From positions 52,255,316 through 52,319,315 of the forward strand of contig CM044956.1 in the NCBI GenBank assembly GCA_024516035.1: a stretch of 64,000 nucleotides of DNA. The letters run 5' to 3'. The notes beneath the pieces were generated by a model. That model saw nothing but the letters and a program-made list of their open reading frames with translations. It was not told where the DNA came from and made no database searches. The position numbers and the translations under genes were made by a program. Of the stretch, positions 12,285 through 22,892 are shown piece by piece; position 1 is the first letter of the stretch, and every line of letters begins with the position of its first letter. The stretch comes from Bactericera cockerelli. Taxonomy: Eukaryota > Arthropoda > Insecta > Hemiptera > Triozidae.

Positions 12285-13505
12285 TCAAAACACTCGAATG
12301 TCAAGCTTATTTCGACAGACATATCTTCCGCCTAAGAACAGTACCGGGATTTCATAACGATACAACTTGTACCAGTAAGACTCTGGTGTTAAGAAGATTT
12401 CTTCCAACTGAACTCGGTCTAAGAAAGAAGCAAGTTCCATCTTCAATTCATCACAAAGAGGACAAGGATCTTTGGTGAAAAGATTCAAGATGGGTTTCTT
12501 TTCAGGCGATATAAAGTTTGGCTTAAGAGGAGGTTTTTCAATGAGAATTGAAATGTTCGATTCTTGTGTACCATGAAGAACAATTCCTTTCTGGCAAGCT
12601 CTTAATGAATTAGACAAATGAATCAAGTCAAGGAGTCCACTGTGTCCCAACAGAGAACTTCCGCCATGGATATTCACTCGCCCCTCATCAATGCCAAGCT
12701 TCTTGACAGTTCTATGATAGTGATCAAAATTATCATCATTAATTTGCCATAAGCTTATGTCAGACGTGCTCAATTTATTTGCTTCTAACAATGACAGAGC
12801 CGATAGATCATTTGAAGTTGTTTCAACAAAGGACAAGACTTTACATGTTGGACTGAAATGGACATTGTTGATGAAATTTTTAGAAGTAAGAATGCAAGCA
12901 GCGGCACCAGCCATATTTGAATTGCTTTCTACGGATTTTATTTCAAGGGTCTCGTCTTCAATAAGATTGACTGGATTTCTCTTCAATCTGGGATTACCAG
13001 GAATCCGTATAGGTTCAATTACTTCTAGAAATTCACCACTTGTTTTCGCTTTATCTATATTTTTTAAATTGTTATGAATATATTGTTGTTCATTTTCCAT
13101 ATCTGAAGAGCCATATTTACTTAAAATTTCAACATTTTTACTATAATTTCTTGTAGATCTTTCACACATGATGACATTCATACCTCGTTCAATCAAATCT
13201 ATGGACGAAACAATACCTTTCAAACCACCCAGACCGATTACGGTGGAATACTTTACAGATTCTTGCAACCCGACGTGAGATAACATCTCAGGTAGAGCAT
13301 TTTTATCAGACTGGATCAAGACATGATCCACTTCAGTTTTGTCAATAGCGGACCGCTGTAGAACAGAATTGATCACGATTGCCCCAAGTCTTGCGTCGGT
13401 CAATTCTTTCAATGCACCATTCATTCGTCCGAGGGGTGTTCTTACACATGACGCTATGTAGTACACCTCTCCAATCCAAGACCGTACAATGGTTGCAACA
13501 CTCAT
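12285..13505 (-). CDS. Thiolase-like (catalytically degenerate) / glutaredoxin-like fusion protein
   Basis: 406 codons, uninterrupted. Residues ~12-330 follow the thiolase fold: N-terminal YIASCVRTPLGRMNGAL and LGAIVINSVLQRSAI, then C-terminal ISLWQINDDNF (family: NEAF region) and VNIHGGSSLLGHSG (family: VNxxGGAxxxGHPxGxSG). The nucleophile motif (VCASG-type) is replaced by STVIGLGGLKG with no cysteine, and the C-terminal CxGGG motif is absent, so thiolase catalysis is unlikely. Residues ~339-406 resemble the C5orf63/DUF836 glutaredoxin-like family: LNLFTKDPCPLCDEL with a CPLC redox pair, then WYKLYRYEIPVLFLGGRYV, ending about ten residues short of the family. The ATG is the first after an in-frame TAG 36 nt upstream. 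A splice acceptor lies at about 13606, so the 5' UTR is probably spliced. No intron interrupts the coding part, so an expressed retrocopy is possible. The function of the fusion is unknown. Confidence 0.85.
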   Translation of the reverse strand: MSVATIVRSWIGEVYYIASCVRTPLGRMNGALKELTDARLGAIVINSVLQRSAIDKTEVDHVLIQSDKNALPEMLSHVGLQESVKYSTVIGLGGLKGIVSSIDLIERGMNVIMCERSTRNYSKNVEILSKYGSSDMENEQQYIHNNLKNIDKAKTSGEFLEVIEPIRIPGNPRLKRNPVNLIEDETLEIKSVESNSNMAGAAACILTSKNFINNVHFSPTCKVLSFVETTSNDLSALSLLEANKLSTSDISLWQINDDNFDHYHRTVKKLGIDEGRVNIHGGSSLLGHSGLLDLIHLSNSLRACQKGIVLHGTQESNISILIEKPPLKPNFISPEKKPILNLFTKDPCPLCDELKMELASFLDRVQLEEIFLTPESYWYKLYRYEIPVLFLGGRYVCRNKLDIRVF

Positions 13506-13607
13506 CGTAAATCTGTTAAGGATTTTATTAGAACAACGAGACTAATGTAAAATTGAACTCAACATTGAACAGAGCATTCATGAATTCATTGTGGTAGTGC
13601 GGAATCT
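13506..13607 (-). other. 5' UTR segment and probable 3' splice site of the fusion gene
   Basis: Reading minus, a pyrimidine tract TCTTATTTTTTTCAG precedes ATTCCGCACTACCACAATG about 100 nt before the start codon. This suggests that a non-coding first exon lies further upstream (higher coordinates). I could not place that exon. Confidence 0.5.
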
Positions 13608-14094
13608 GAAAAAAATAAGATTGTATAAGAATTAATACATATAATAAGTTTCCAAAGTTAGTTTTAGGGATAATTATTTTGTCGAAGCACTACTTTGTTT
13701 GTTTAAACAGTGCTGAACATACTCAGCGCAAATTCTCAATGCTCTCAAAGCTGCTACTGGTCTGCTAACTTACCAAATTACCAATAATCACTTGATTGCT
13801 CTGAGAAGTCCGAGTGCACCCATGTCATTTTGGGTTCGATCCGCAAAATCTCCGATGCCTGCACAACTTCGAGCTCTTCCTAAGTGTGATAGTGATAACT
13901 TTCAATCAGTTATTAGACACCTATCTATCTTATTATATATTATATGTATGATTTTATCTGTGGTGAAGCACTAGGCCTCTTCACAATTTTTGTGGGTAGC
14001 GCAGCATTACTAAGAGCCTTTTCGAAATATTCTTTGAGCCTCCTTCAGATTTCGAAATATTCTATTACATTAATTTCATTTTACTCTGTGCCGC
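13608..14094. other. Intergenic or first-intron DNA
   Basis: No exon or element recognised upstream of the fusion gene. It may include its first intron. Confidence 0.45.
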
Positions 14095-14265
14095 CAGTGG
14101 TCGTTACCCAAACAAGTAACTATTCATTTTTCCTCACGAGGTATGAGTTGACCCCGAGCAACCAAGTACAGATCAGAAAAATTCCTACCCCGCTGGGGAT
14201 CGAACCCAGGTCACCATGCGTGCAATGCCTAGCGCGCTAACTCACTCTGCCATGGTGACCATCTT
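14095..14265 (-). repeat. tRNA-derived SINE (family E)
   Basis: On the minus strand GGTCACCATGGCAGAGTGAG and TTAGCGCGCTAGGCATTGCA, then GGGTTCGATCCCCAGC, form a tRNA-like head with A and B boxes. There is a ~90-bp non-tRNA body. A decayed relative is at 53240-53365. Confidence 0.75.
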
Positions 14266-14269
14266 ATTA

Positions 14270-14999
14270 TTTAGTATTGAGTTATTGGCTTTGAAATTGA
14301 TCGAAAAAATAACGTAATAAACATAGGTAGGTGTTTACGTGGATTATTTTATATTATTTCTATTTTATATTATTTTGATACATACACTAAATCATTGAAT
14401 ACGCCACTAGCATAATATAGCCCATGATATTCGCTATTGAAGATGTAGAATCAAGTCATTAAGTCAAGGTAAGTAATCATTTTGATATTATCAAATGCAT
14501 CTGAATAGAGATTATCACCATGGATGCATTCTTCATCGTTCTGCCAATGGATTACATTTTCAAATCGAGACAAATAGCCACAATGAGAATCATGTTCTAT
14601 GTCATGATCAAAGGGCTCTGGATAATTTTATTATAGTACGAATATCATTATTCCAACTCACGTGATCTCGAAATTCCCGTTTCATGGTGTTGTTTAGTGT
14701 TTATTGATAAAGAAGACTGGGTGAAGTTTTATATTTTATTGAAAAAATTGACTCACAAGACAAGATAATTTTGAAGCACAACATGGACTCACGTCTTCCC
14801 TCCTCTGAAGTAAAAACAACACTAATCGCTGCACTCCAAACTGAAATCAGCTGATGTCTAATGTAGAGCGTAGGGAAAAGAGAAGAGTCAACAAAGTTAT
14901 TCATTTTTTATTTACCGTTATTTTGAACGCGCGTTGCTAATCATGAATCATGCGCAGAAGGTATGAGCACAACTTGAACAAAATTAAATAAGACTACGT
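14270..14999. other. Intergenic DNA, nothing recognised
   Basis: AT-rich sequence without a supported feature. Confidence 0.5.
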
Positions 15000-15016
15000 A
15001 CAATATTGTCCACAAC

Positions 15017-15360
15017 CGTAATGGTTGTGACTACTGCCCGTAGTCCAGAGTTCCCGAGTTCAACTCCCGGCTGGGGCAGACTTTTCGAAAAGAAAAAAAA
15101 ATCTGTTCCATCCAAACACGTGAGGCTGCCATTTCCGGCCCTACCCAGGCTGGGTGAGGTTAATGTGGGTAGCTGGTACGATTCCCAGCGAATGGAGGGT
15201 AAAACCCCCGTCCTAATCTAGGACGTTAAATCAAATAGAATCGTTGGCGTTAGGAAGGGCATCCAGCCGTAAAAAATGTGCCAAAACCAATCTACCTTCA
15301 CCATGAGGTTGAACAACGTCGACCCTGCTTGAGCGGGATAAGACAGAGTAAAAGAAGAAG
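15017..15360 (+). repeat. tRNA-headed SINE carrying the shared body (family B)
   Basis: The 17-bp sequence ACAATATTGTCCACAAC flanks it perfectly (15000-15016 and 15361-15377). It has a truncated tRNA-like head (GGTTGTGACTACTGCCCGTA, GAGTTCAACTCCCGGC), then the same body found in the 5S-headed SINEs (CAGGCTGGGTGAGGTTAATG, GCGAATGGAGGGTAAAACCC). A distinct 3' part follows (GTTGGCGTTAGGAAGGGCAT), ending in AAGACAGAGTAAAAGAAGAAG. A near-full copy is at 24061-24401. Confidence 0.93.
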
Positions 15361-15377
15361 ACAATATTGTCCACAAC

Positions 15378-16511
15378 AAATCAGAATTATAAGGAGCTCT
15401 GTTTATCTAAACAAAGCGAACTAACAAGGACTGCCTATAATCTTTTACGCCTTTCCAAAACCGTTTTCTAGAATTACATGAAAGAAATTGCCTTTTGGTA
15501 GGACATTTTGTTTTTCCTCTTCCATTGATTAGTTTATTTTTCCCTACTTTTTTTTATTTATTGTTTATCTCTTGTAAGGTTGTATACAGTCGAACCTAGA
15601 TATAAGAGAACTGGATATAAGAGAAACCTCGCTATAAGAGAACAATTCCAGGTCCAAATTACCTATCTGTGAGGGAAAACAACCTCTTTACAAGAAAAAC
15701 CTGGACATTAGAGAAAATAATACTGATCCATTGAGTTTCACTTTACCTATTTTACATTTTTTTATCTAACTCACAAGTTTAGTGTCCTGAAGCTTGGCCT
15801 GGCGCACTGCCGAGCGCCCAGATTCCTCTTGAGGAAACAAACTCACGTAGTCGATCATGACAACGCTCAATTATGTGTTTGGAAAAGGCCAAGGTGAAGC
15901 AATTTAACCTCACAACACTCCTCCCATCTCCCCAGACTTGTGAAGAGATTGAGACATAAATTGCCAGCATCAATATAATGACAGGTAATTGGACCGAATT
16001 TCACAAACTAGGTAGTGGTTACGGATCTTGAATTCTGAGCAAATGTACTCTGATATTTACGAGCGTAAATGAATGGCAACTGAAAAGTTGGTTTTTTTAT
16101 ACAAAATTTAGGTAGACAGATCAAATTTCAACGTACAAGGTCAAGAATCATCTCTAAATAGATGAAACGAGTTGGGAGAAAACAATAGGTACTACGAGCA
16201 GCTGGTTTCAAAGCAAACCCGTATTGTATCGTACTGTCTTATTTATTAGGCAACTTATTTATTTTTAATTATTTAGAAACTCTTTATTAGTAGAACAAAA
16301 TATAGTTATATACAGACAAATAATGGTAAAATTAAATATAAAAATTGACAATATTAATGATATAAACAAGAAAAAAAAATAAACAAAATATATTATACAT
16401 AAATGTCCTAACTAAAAGGCGGGGTTATTGCCTGTGGTAATCTCTTCCACCCAACCCACCCAACTTTTCCTTCAAGTCATTTTTTTTCATCAGATTTACT
16501 TATTTTTTTAT
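15378..16511. other. Intergenic DNA with a pogo-type terminal fragment
   Basis: 15589-15715 begins CAGTCGAACCTAGATATAAG and repeats the TATAAGAGAA motif, which resembles pogo/Tigger-like transposon ends; only a fragment remains. 16260-16445 contains a retroposon-like segment whose GGCGGGGTTATTGCC edge recurs inverted at 62270-62300. No gene seen. Confidence 0.45.
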
Positions 16512-16727
16512 TTGGGTTTAACGTCCCTTTCAACTGCATGGTCATATCACGACGGGGTGCTAACCTCCATTCGCAGGAAACTCTCAAACCTGGTACCCAC
16601 ATTAAACTCGCCCAGCCTGGGTTGGGCCGGAATTCCAGTATCACGAAGTCTTCACCTTGCTGGACGTTGCTTAACTTCGGTGATCCTACGAGAACCGGTG
16701 CATTCAACGCGCCATCGACGCTGGCAG
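16512..16727 (-). repeat. 5S rRNA-derived SINE, near full length
   Basis: On the minus strand this reads GCGTCGATGGCGCGTTGAAT, CACCGGTTCTCGTAGGATCA, CCGAAGTTAAGCAACGTCCA, then the shared body and the 3' GGGACGTTAAACCCAAATAA. The first ~75 nt match the 5' and internal-promoter part of animal 5S rRNA (GTTGAAT-CATCGGTTCTCGTCCGATCACCGAA type). One of the clearest copies. Confidence 0.92.
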
Positions 16728-16819
16728 CCTATTTGTAACATATACTCGTACATTTTATTAGTATTCTTTAATTTATTTTGTAGATCAATAATAAAGATGT
16801 ATAAAAATAGAAAAAATTG

Positions 16820-16950
16820 ATGCTGGCTATTTCCGGCCCCACTCAGGCTGGGTGAGGTCAATCTGAGTTGTTGGTTCATGAGTTTCCAGCAAATGGAGGG
16901 TATTACTACCGTCATTTTATGACCATGCAGTCGAAAGCGACGTTAAAACA
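16820..16950 (+). repeat. Shared SINE body, longer-5S subfamily fragment
   Basis: GATGCTGGCTATTTCCGGCC then CCACTCAGGCTGGGTGAGGT, to GAAAGCGACGTTAAAACAC. The head is missing. Confidence 0.75.
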
Positions 16951-18137
16951 CACAAAAATATATCTATTGTATAGCACTGTCCGTCCTAATTCAGCAACGC
17001 GCAAAAAACATTAATGAACTGTTCGCCCAACATTATTGTTTTCGTAAATGAATGGTCAGTAAAATTGGTCATGCCTTACGTCACTACATTCTAACAGAAC
17101 AAATGACTCTAGTTCCTCCTTACAAAGTTGGAACAGAAAAACATTGCTCTGTCAAAATCAGCGCTTTACTTCCGAGCATATCTAGATTCCAAAAAAAAAA
17201 AAAAATTGTGTCATCAGCATCATCTTGGTCTCTAACTTATCATTCTTTACTTTTACATTTATCATTTATATCATGAGGGGACACACCGATTTTGAGCAAT
17301 ACTTGTATTTTGATCAATAAAAAAGTTTTATTGTATGTACATATTATATATAATTGTTTTTTTTTATGTACACTTTTTTATAGGTACCTATTTAATAAAA
17401 TCAGAACAAAGTGCAAAGAAAAGGTTCTTATTCCGGAAATATACATTACTTCCGAGAAATTTCTAATATTAGAAATCGGAAGTATTGTGTTCGTTTTTGT
17501 AAAAAAAATATTTTTTTGCTCCGATTTCAATTTTTTCATATTTTTTTTTTATTAATACAAAAAATAAACAAAATACAGAACAAATTTTAAGTAAATCAAT
17601 TGAGGAGTTCCGGAGTTAAAGGTATTTTGTACAAGTAATAACATCGTAACATACCCACACATCGATAATGGTGAGTTGATATTTTTTACCTCTTTCCTAA
17701 AGCATGAGAAGAGACCATGAGGACGAGGAAGATGTCTGTCCACAGTGGAATAATATTATAAATTTACTTTGCTGTCTGGTCTATGTTTGTTTTATAAGGG
17801 GTGGATCACCCATTGAATCTATCAAGAACTATCTTCATTATCCTCGTGATTCATTGTCATAAGGAAATTTGTGAATCATTTATGATTTATTTATTGTTCA
17901 AAGGATATAGAATATGTACATTGTACAATGAACAATTGAACATGTTTTATGAAAATAAGAGTGAAAAAAATACAAGGGATAAAGAAAGTGGGTAGAAAAA
18001 GAAAAGAAAAAATCATTGTCATAAGGAAATTTACCATTCGACATGTAAAATGTAAAAACCGGTTAATTGCTTAATCGCCATTAATTGCTTTTTCTGACCC
18101 ATCGAAACTAGTTAATCTCCAAATGAAACTTCAACAG
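16951..18137. other. Intergenic DNA containing a conserved palindromic repeat
   Basis: AT-rich, no gene. 17449-17540 is a repeat also present at 37373-37472. It is centred on the palindrome ATTTCTAATATTAGAAAT with outer ACTTCC and GGAAGT arms. Confidence 0.55.
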
Positions 18138-18352
18138 ACATCGTCGATGGCACGTTGAATGCACCGGTTCTTGTAGGATCACCGAAGTTAAGCAACGTCC
18201 AGCGAGGTGGAGACTTTGTGATGCTGGCATTCCGAACCAAACCCAGGCTGGGTAAGTTTAATGTGGGTAGCAGGTTTGTGAGTTTCCTGCGAATGTAGGA
18301 TAACATCCCCTTTGTGATATGAACATTGAACATGCAGTTGAAAGCGACGTTA
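18138..18352 (+). repeat. 5S rRNA-derived SINE, near full length
   Basis: CGTCGATGGCACGTTGAATG, CACCGGTTCTTGTAGGATCA and CCGAAGTTAAGCAACGTCCA form the 5S-like head. The shared body and the 3' GAAAGCGACGTTAAACCAAA follow. Confidence 0.92.
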
Positions 18353-18928
18353 AACCAAAACTATCTTTTTTTTAAAACCCTTGTAAAATTTTAGACGGAT
18401 ATAGGTATTTTAGAAATCTTGTACATAATTATCAGAAAAGTGTCGAACATTATGATCACTTTGTATTGACAGTAAAGTAAGTATACTTTTTGTAATAATT
18501 TAAACATTAATGTATTTTCATTGCTGGAATACTTATTTTGAACACTAACTTGTTTTACTGAGGTATATAGACAGTAGACACCCTGTATTTTTAGCATTAT
18601 AAGATCATAAGCTGTATGTCAAATTTATTTTTTTCACTGTTGAACATACGTATTATTAACAGACGTTATAGAGGCGTAGTATTCAGGAGTTATACCTGCA
18701 GTATACTAATGCTAAGAACAGAACTTAATTATCAGAACACCACTGAGCTTTGGTGAAAATTATATATCGTCAGTTAACACAGTAAATTAATATTATCATG
18801 GGTAGTAAAATAGTAAAAATCATATTTTTGTTCATCTCGTTCTACTCATCTTCTTATTCACTCAAACTTTGGTTAATTTTTGTCGTAAAGAAACATTACA
18901 ACATTAATAGATTCACAGAGATAGGTGA
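18353..18928. other. Intergenic DNA, nothing recognised
   Basis: AT-rich, no supported feature. Confidence 0.5.
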
Positions 18929-19137
18929 TCACTCAAAATTCGGACCCTCTTGATGTTCTCCAGCCCAACCCAGGCTGGGTTAGGTTTATGCTGTTACCAG
19001 TGTTACCCTCCATCCGCAGAAAATTCAGAAACCTGCTACCCACATTAAACTCACCCAGCCTGGGTTGGGCCGGAATGCCAGCATCACGAAGTCTTCACCT
19101 GGTTTGACATTGCTTAGCTTCGTTTATCTTGCGAGAA
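18929..19137. repeat. Two SINE-body fragments head to head
   Basis: 18929-18990 is plus strand (CACTCAAAATTCGGACCCTC then CAACCCAGGCTGGGTTAGGT). 18995-19137 is a minus-strand 5S-type copy (CTGCTACCCACATTAAACTC, GCCAGCATCACGAAGTCTTC). They meet inverted with almost no spacer. Confidence 0.8.
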
Positions 19138-19149
19138 GCCCCATAGACG

Positions 19150-19371
19150 CTGTCGAGGCGAGGTTCATGCTTAAAACATTTTCTACCATCTAAGCCTCAG
19201 AGTCTTACTATTATGTGAGACTTGAACCACCGACCTCCAGGTTACAAGTCCGCCACCTTATCGATGAAGCTACTGAGGTCGGTTCAAGTTAAGCAACCAT
19301 TTAGTACAGCCTGTTTGAGTAATTGTGATATCACATCTTGATTAACACAAATATGATAACTCTTCAGACCT
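19150..19371. repeat. Composite of two tRNA-SINE families
   Basis: 19153-19215 is the minus-strand body of family D (TTTTCTACCATCTAAGCCTC). 19218-19280 is the minus-strand tRNA head of family C (GAACCACCGACCTCCAGGTT). 19312-19371 is the family C tail in plus orientation (GTGATATCACATCTTGATTA, ACACAAATATGATAAC). The mixed orientations imply nested or rearranged insertions. Confidence 0.7.
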
Positions 19372-19374
19372 TAA

Positions 19375-20212
19375 GAGCCCGTTCACACCGACTAAAAACA
19401 GTTTTTTTACTGGGACAGTAATTTTACTGGTCCAGTATTTTTACTGAGTGGCGCATACATTTATATGAGAGCGTTCACATCGGCAACGTTTTACTGTTAA
19501 CAGTAAAAAAACTGGATCGACAGATTTTTACATCAGATTTTGCCACTAGAAACGGAAACAGTAGAAAAACTGGGCCAGTAAAAAAACTGTTTCTACATCC
19601 AGTCGCTTGTACAATCAAATGGAGATGTTCACACTGCAGTCGGCACAGTTTTTATTGTTTCTGAAACCTATTATAATATCGTATTTTTCGAATGAAAATT
19701 AATTCGTGTCTATTTGTGAGGCGCTACAATGGAAATCGGGGCGAGCAAATGACTTTTTGGTGGCGATCTGGTTCAAACTAGGTTCTATAGATAGGTATGA
19801 CTTGCTGCTATCTAGGGTTAGTGTTAGGGCCTTTCGTCACCTACTAGGGCCGAATTAGGGCCAAATAAGGGCCTTTTTGGAAAATCATAAATTCGGCTCT
19901 AGCGCCTCACTAATTATTAAATTAAATTTAGAAATGCTCCTTTTTGATACCTTTGTGCCACTATGGGATGATTCCACCATCTTCTCTTATTCCTTCGTTG
20001 TCGTTGCCGGTACCAGTACAAAAGCATTAATGTATTCACATCCATCACGTTCAAAGGCTTTATCACGAATGAACATAAAGAAAAGCATGGAAAAGTAGGA
20101 CCAGTAAAAATACTGTTTGTAGCCTGTGTGAACGCACTCTGAGAAACAGTTTTTTTACTGGACACAGTAAAAAAACTGTTCCAGTAAAAACTGTTTTGGT
20201 GTGAACGGGCTC
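19375..20212. mobile_element. PIF/Harbinger-type non-autonomous element
   Basis: Perfect 15-bp terminal inverted repeats GAGCCCGTTCACACC lie at 19375-19389 and 20198-20212, flanked on both sides by TAA (19372-19374 and 20213-20215). A 3-bp TWA duplication is the Harbinger hallmark. The subterminal regions are rich in inverted ACAGTTTTTTTACTGG motifs. The interior keeps a transposase fragment (see 19917-20030). Confidence 0.88.
19917..20030 (-). pseudogene. N-terminal fragment of a Harbinger-type nuclease/transposase
   Basis: The minus-strand translation ends with YRQRQRRNKRRWWNHPIVAQ, then RYQKGAFLNLI and a stop. The basic RRWW-HPI-x-x-R motif followed by G-x-F-x-x-L is characteristic of the N-terminus of PIF/Harbinger nucleases (HARBI1-like proteins). 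Only about 37 recognisable residues remain and the catalytic domain is gone. It agrees with the terminal repeats and TAA duplication of the surrounding element. Confidence 0.7.
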
Positions 20213-20215
20213 TAA

Positions 20216-22094
20216 GAGTATACTATCCGCCACTGGTGGCTATGACAGGAGCCCGGATCAGTAGTCGCGTAGTCATGTAGGTGACGTCGTGTGTCACTCA
20301 ATGAAGTTATTAGCCAGTGAGTGGTCCAGTCACCTAGTGAGCTGGTTTTAATTGCAAAGCTATGTACCGATATTAAAAACAAATAATTTGAAACTCACAT
20401 TAAAAACTTGATTTCATTATTCGCTGACTGGGGCGTAATTTTCGATCGACATGCGATCTTCTGTGAGTGCACACCAGGCCCGGTCATATGAGAGTCAATA
20501 AGTTTGTCAGGTTTAGGGACCGCACCAAAAAATATCTTGAGTTTGGCCGAGCCAATTAACACACAAAATGTTGTGATTAATCAATGGGGGCTGCTATATC
20601 CCATTGCAAAAGGACCAGCGTAAAGTTGGCCGCGCCACTTTACTATAGCGGCCTCTGTGAAGTTGCTTTCAGAGATTCTGAGAGCACGTAAAAAGTACAT
20701 AAAAATAGACTAGGTACCTACCAAATATTGTGCGTTGCGTGGCGCGGCAAGCTTGACGAGGCTTGTCGAGGAAAAGAATATCGTAATAGGAAAAATTCAA
20801 TATGTGACCGTTGTCTCCTACCGTGCATTGGTCGTCAAGTGGTTAAGACGCTAGTCCGGTAGTGCAGTGATCCGTTGGTTCAAATCCCACCCAATGCATG
20901 AATTTCATCTTATTTTTTTTAGTATATGACCTCATAATAGACTGGTAGGCTGGGAAGATTAGGTGGTAGAAAAGCTGAATATTACTATTATTATACCCTT
21001 GTAATACCTAATCACTGCCCAATGGGGATAGGTATATATTTTGGATAGGGAGGGGGGGGTTTAGGTTTAAGTTTAAGTTTAGGATCAATAACAAAGTATA
21101 AATTCCCCCTCCCCTCTCTCTCTGCCCTTCATCTACAAAGTCATTTTATTTTTTTTTAATCATATTGGTGTACATCACTGTCGTAGTGTCACAACTACTC
21201 AAACTCGCTTTACTAAAGTTTTTCTTAGCTTGGGACTTGAACTACAGACTTCCAGTACGTTACAAGTCCGTCGCCTTATCGATTTATGGATCGATCAAGC
21301 AACTAAGGTCGGTTACAAAGTCACAACATTTCCTCCCTTGTTTTTCTTGTTCAACGTTTCAATTTTTGTTTGATTTTTTTTTCTGTCGATGGAGGAGTTA
21401 GAAACCCCTGACCTCCCCCCCCCCCTTAACAACGCCGTCATCACTGCCACTTCCTCGTGTGCAATAAATCTGGCCTGGATCTTACATTGTCTGATTCTAT
21501 CAAGTGAGTGTTAATATACAATTATACAGTCGCTGAAATGTAATAGGTAAGAGGTAAATGACTGGTGGTGGCGGTGGAAGGACACTTGAAGTGAGGACTC
21601 GAGACCACCAGTGCGACCGCAGACTGACCCAAACTTGCCTGATATACAGTCGCAGTATATGTTGGGTGGTCTCCACTAAGCTTGGCGGTGTTTCACATAA
21701 TCACAGATTTTGGGTATGAATCATAATTGCAGATGGCAGTTCTGTTATACAATTTTACAACATTAATTACTTTGTTTATACTTCCTGGGTTTCTTTTCTT
21801 TTAATAAAAAACATGTACTTTTATGTATTGATTGATACGCTGTGTTTGTGAGCAATCTTCAAATATGTACACAAAAGTGTATCTGTCTTAAACATAAAAC
21901 ATTTCATCGAAAACTCCAGTTTTTGGAATTGCTTCCAAAAATGAAGCTGCGTTTCCTCTCTGGATTGCTAAACCAATCCTCTGCATCAAGAAGAAACTTG
22001 ATCTGGGATTCCTAATGAGGATATTGAATGCAACTGGAAATTTGTATTTGAAAATGTATTTGAACTGCTAAAGATGAAAATCTGAAATTTAGGA
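20216..22094. other. Intergenic DNA with tRNA-SINE fragments
   Basis: 20829-20960 (+) is a family D SINE head (GTCAAGTGGTTAAGACGCTA, GTTGGTTCAAATCCCACCCA). 21167-21315 (-) is a decayed family C SINE. A C-run lies near 21415. No gene recognised. Confidence 0.6.
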
Positions 22095-22195
22095 TAAGAT
22101 CGGGTGAGGTTAATGTAGCTAGCTAGCTTGTCAGTTTCCAGCGGCATAGCACCTTTTTGACCTTAGGAGTTGAAAGACAGTAAGACACGTTAGAC
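22095..22195 (+). repeat. Degraded shared SINE body
   Basis: GGGTGAGGTTAATGTAGCTA to GACACGTTAGACCCTAAAAC, heavily diverged from the other copies. Confidence 0.5.
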
Positions 22196-22734
22196 CCTAA
22201 AACATAACATAGTGTTACTAATCAATTTATAAATTATCAAGAATATCTAGCGTTATATCTATGATATGATATTACTAAAGAGTGTAAGCCGAGTCACATT
22301 TATGTTAGAAGATTCACTAATGTTCTCCAAAAATAATTATTATTTAATGAGTCATGCATAAAGATATGACCTAGGTTATGAGCAAAACAGCGAAATTACG
22401 ATGAAATGATAAAATACCTACCTTTGTACGATTACCACTATGTAATCTTTACAATTAATTATGTATATCCAGTAATGTAGCACATCTATGTCACTGCCCA
22501 CCTTGATAATTTCAGCTTACATGTTCCATGACTATTACGAGTAACGCACCTACTTGGAAGCAGATGTATTTTTAGACTGAGATTACGGATTATATTTCTG
22601 CACAGTTTCATCTTGATAAAAAAAAAAACAGTGGCCTATTACGATTATGCAGGATGTTGGTGTTTTTTAAAAGTAGTGTATGTGACACAAAAAGTTTATT
22701 ATTTATTTATTTTTAAAGGTAAGTGTGCCCCGGA

Positions 22735-22892
22735 ACCGCTTTCGCATTACTTCAGGGCACTTTACCTTTGCATCCATGTCATTACGAAAACGGAAAATTT
22801 CGGTCAGAAATTTCCGCTCCGGCCGGGATTCGAACCCACAACCTCCGGGTCAGTAACCACTGCTCTTAACCACTGAGCCACGGAGTTTATTA
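22735..22892 (-). repeat. tRNA-derived SINE (family F)
   Basis: On the minus strand CTCCGTGGCTCAGTGGTTAA and GAGGTTGTGGGTTCGAATCC form a good tRNA-like head with A and B boxes. A body with GAAATTTCTGACCGAAATTT follows. No second copy was noticed in the window. Confidence 0.7.

Noticed and set aside
16512..16727. 5S rRNA gene
   Set aside because: Only the first part resembles 5S rRNA; the rest is the SINE body repeated throughout the window.
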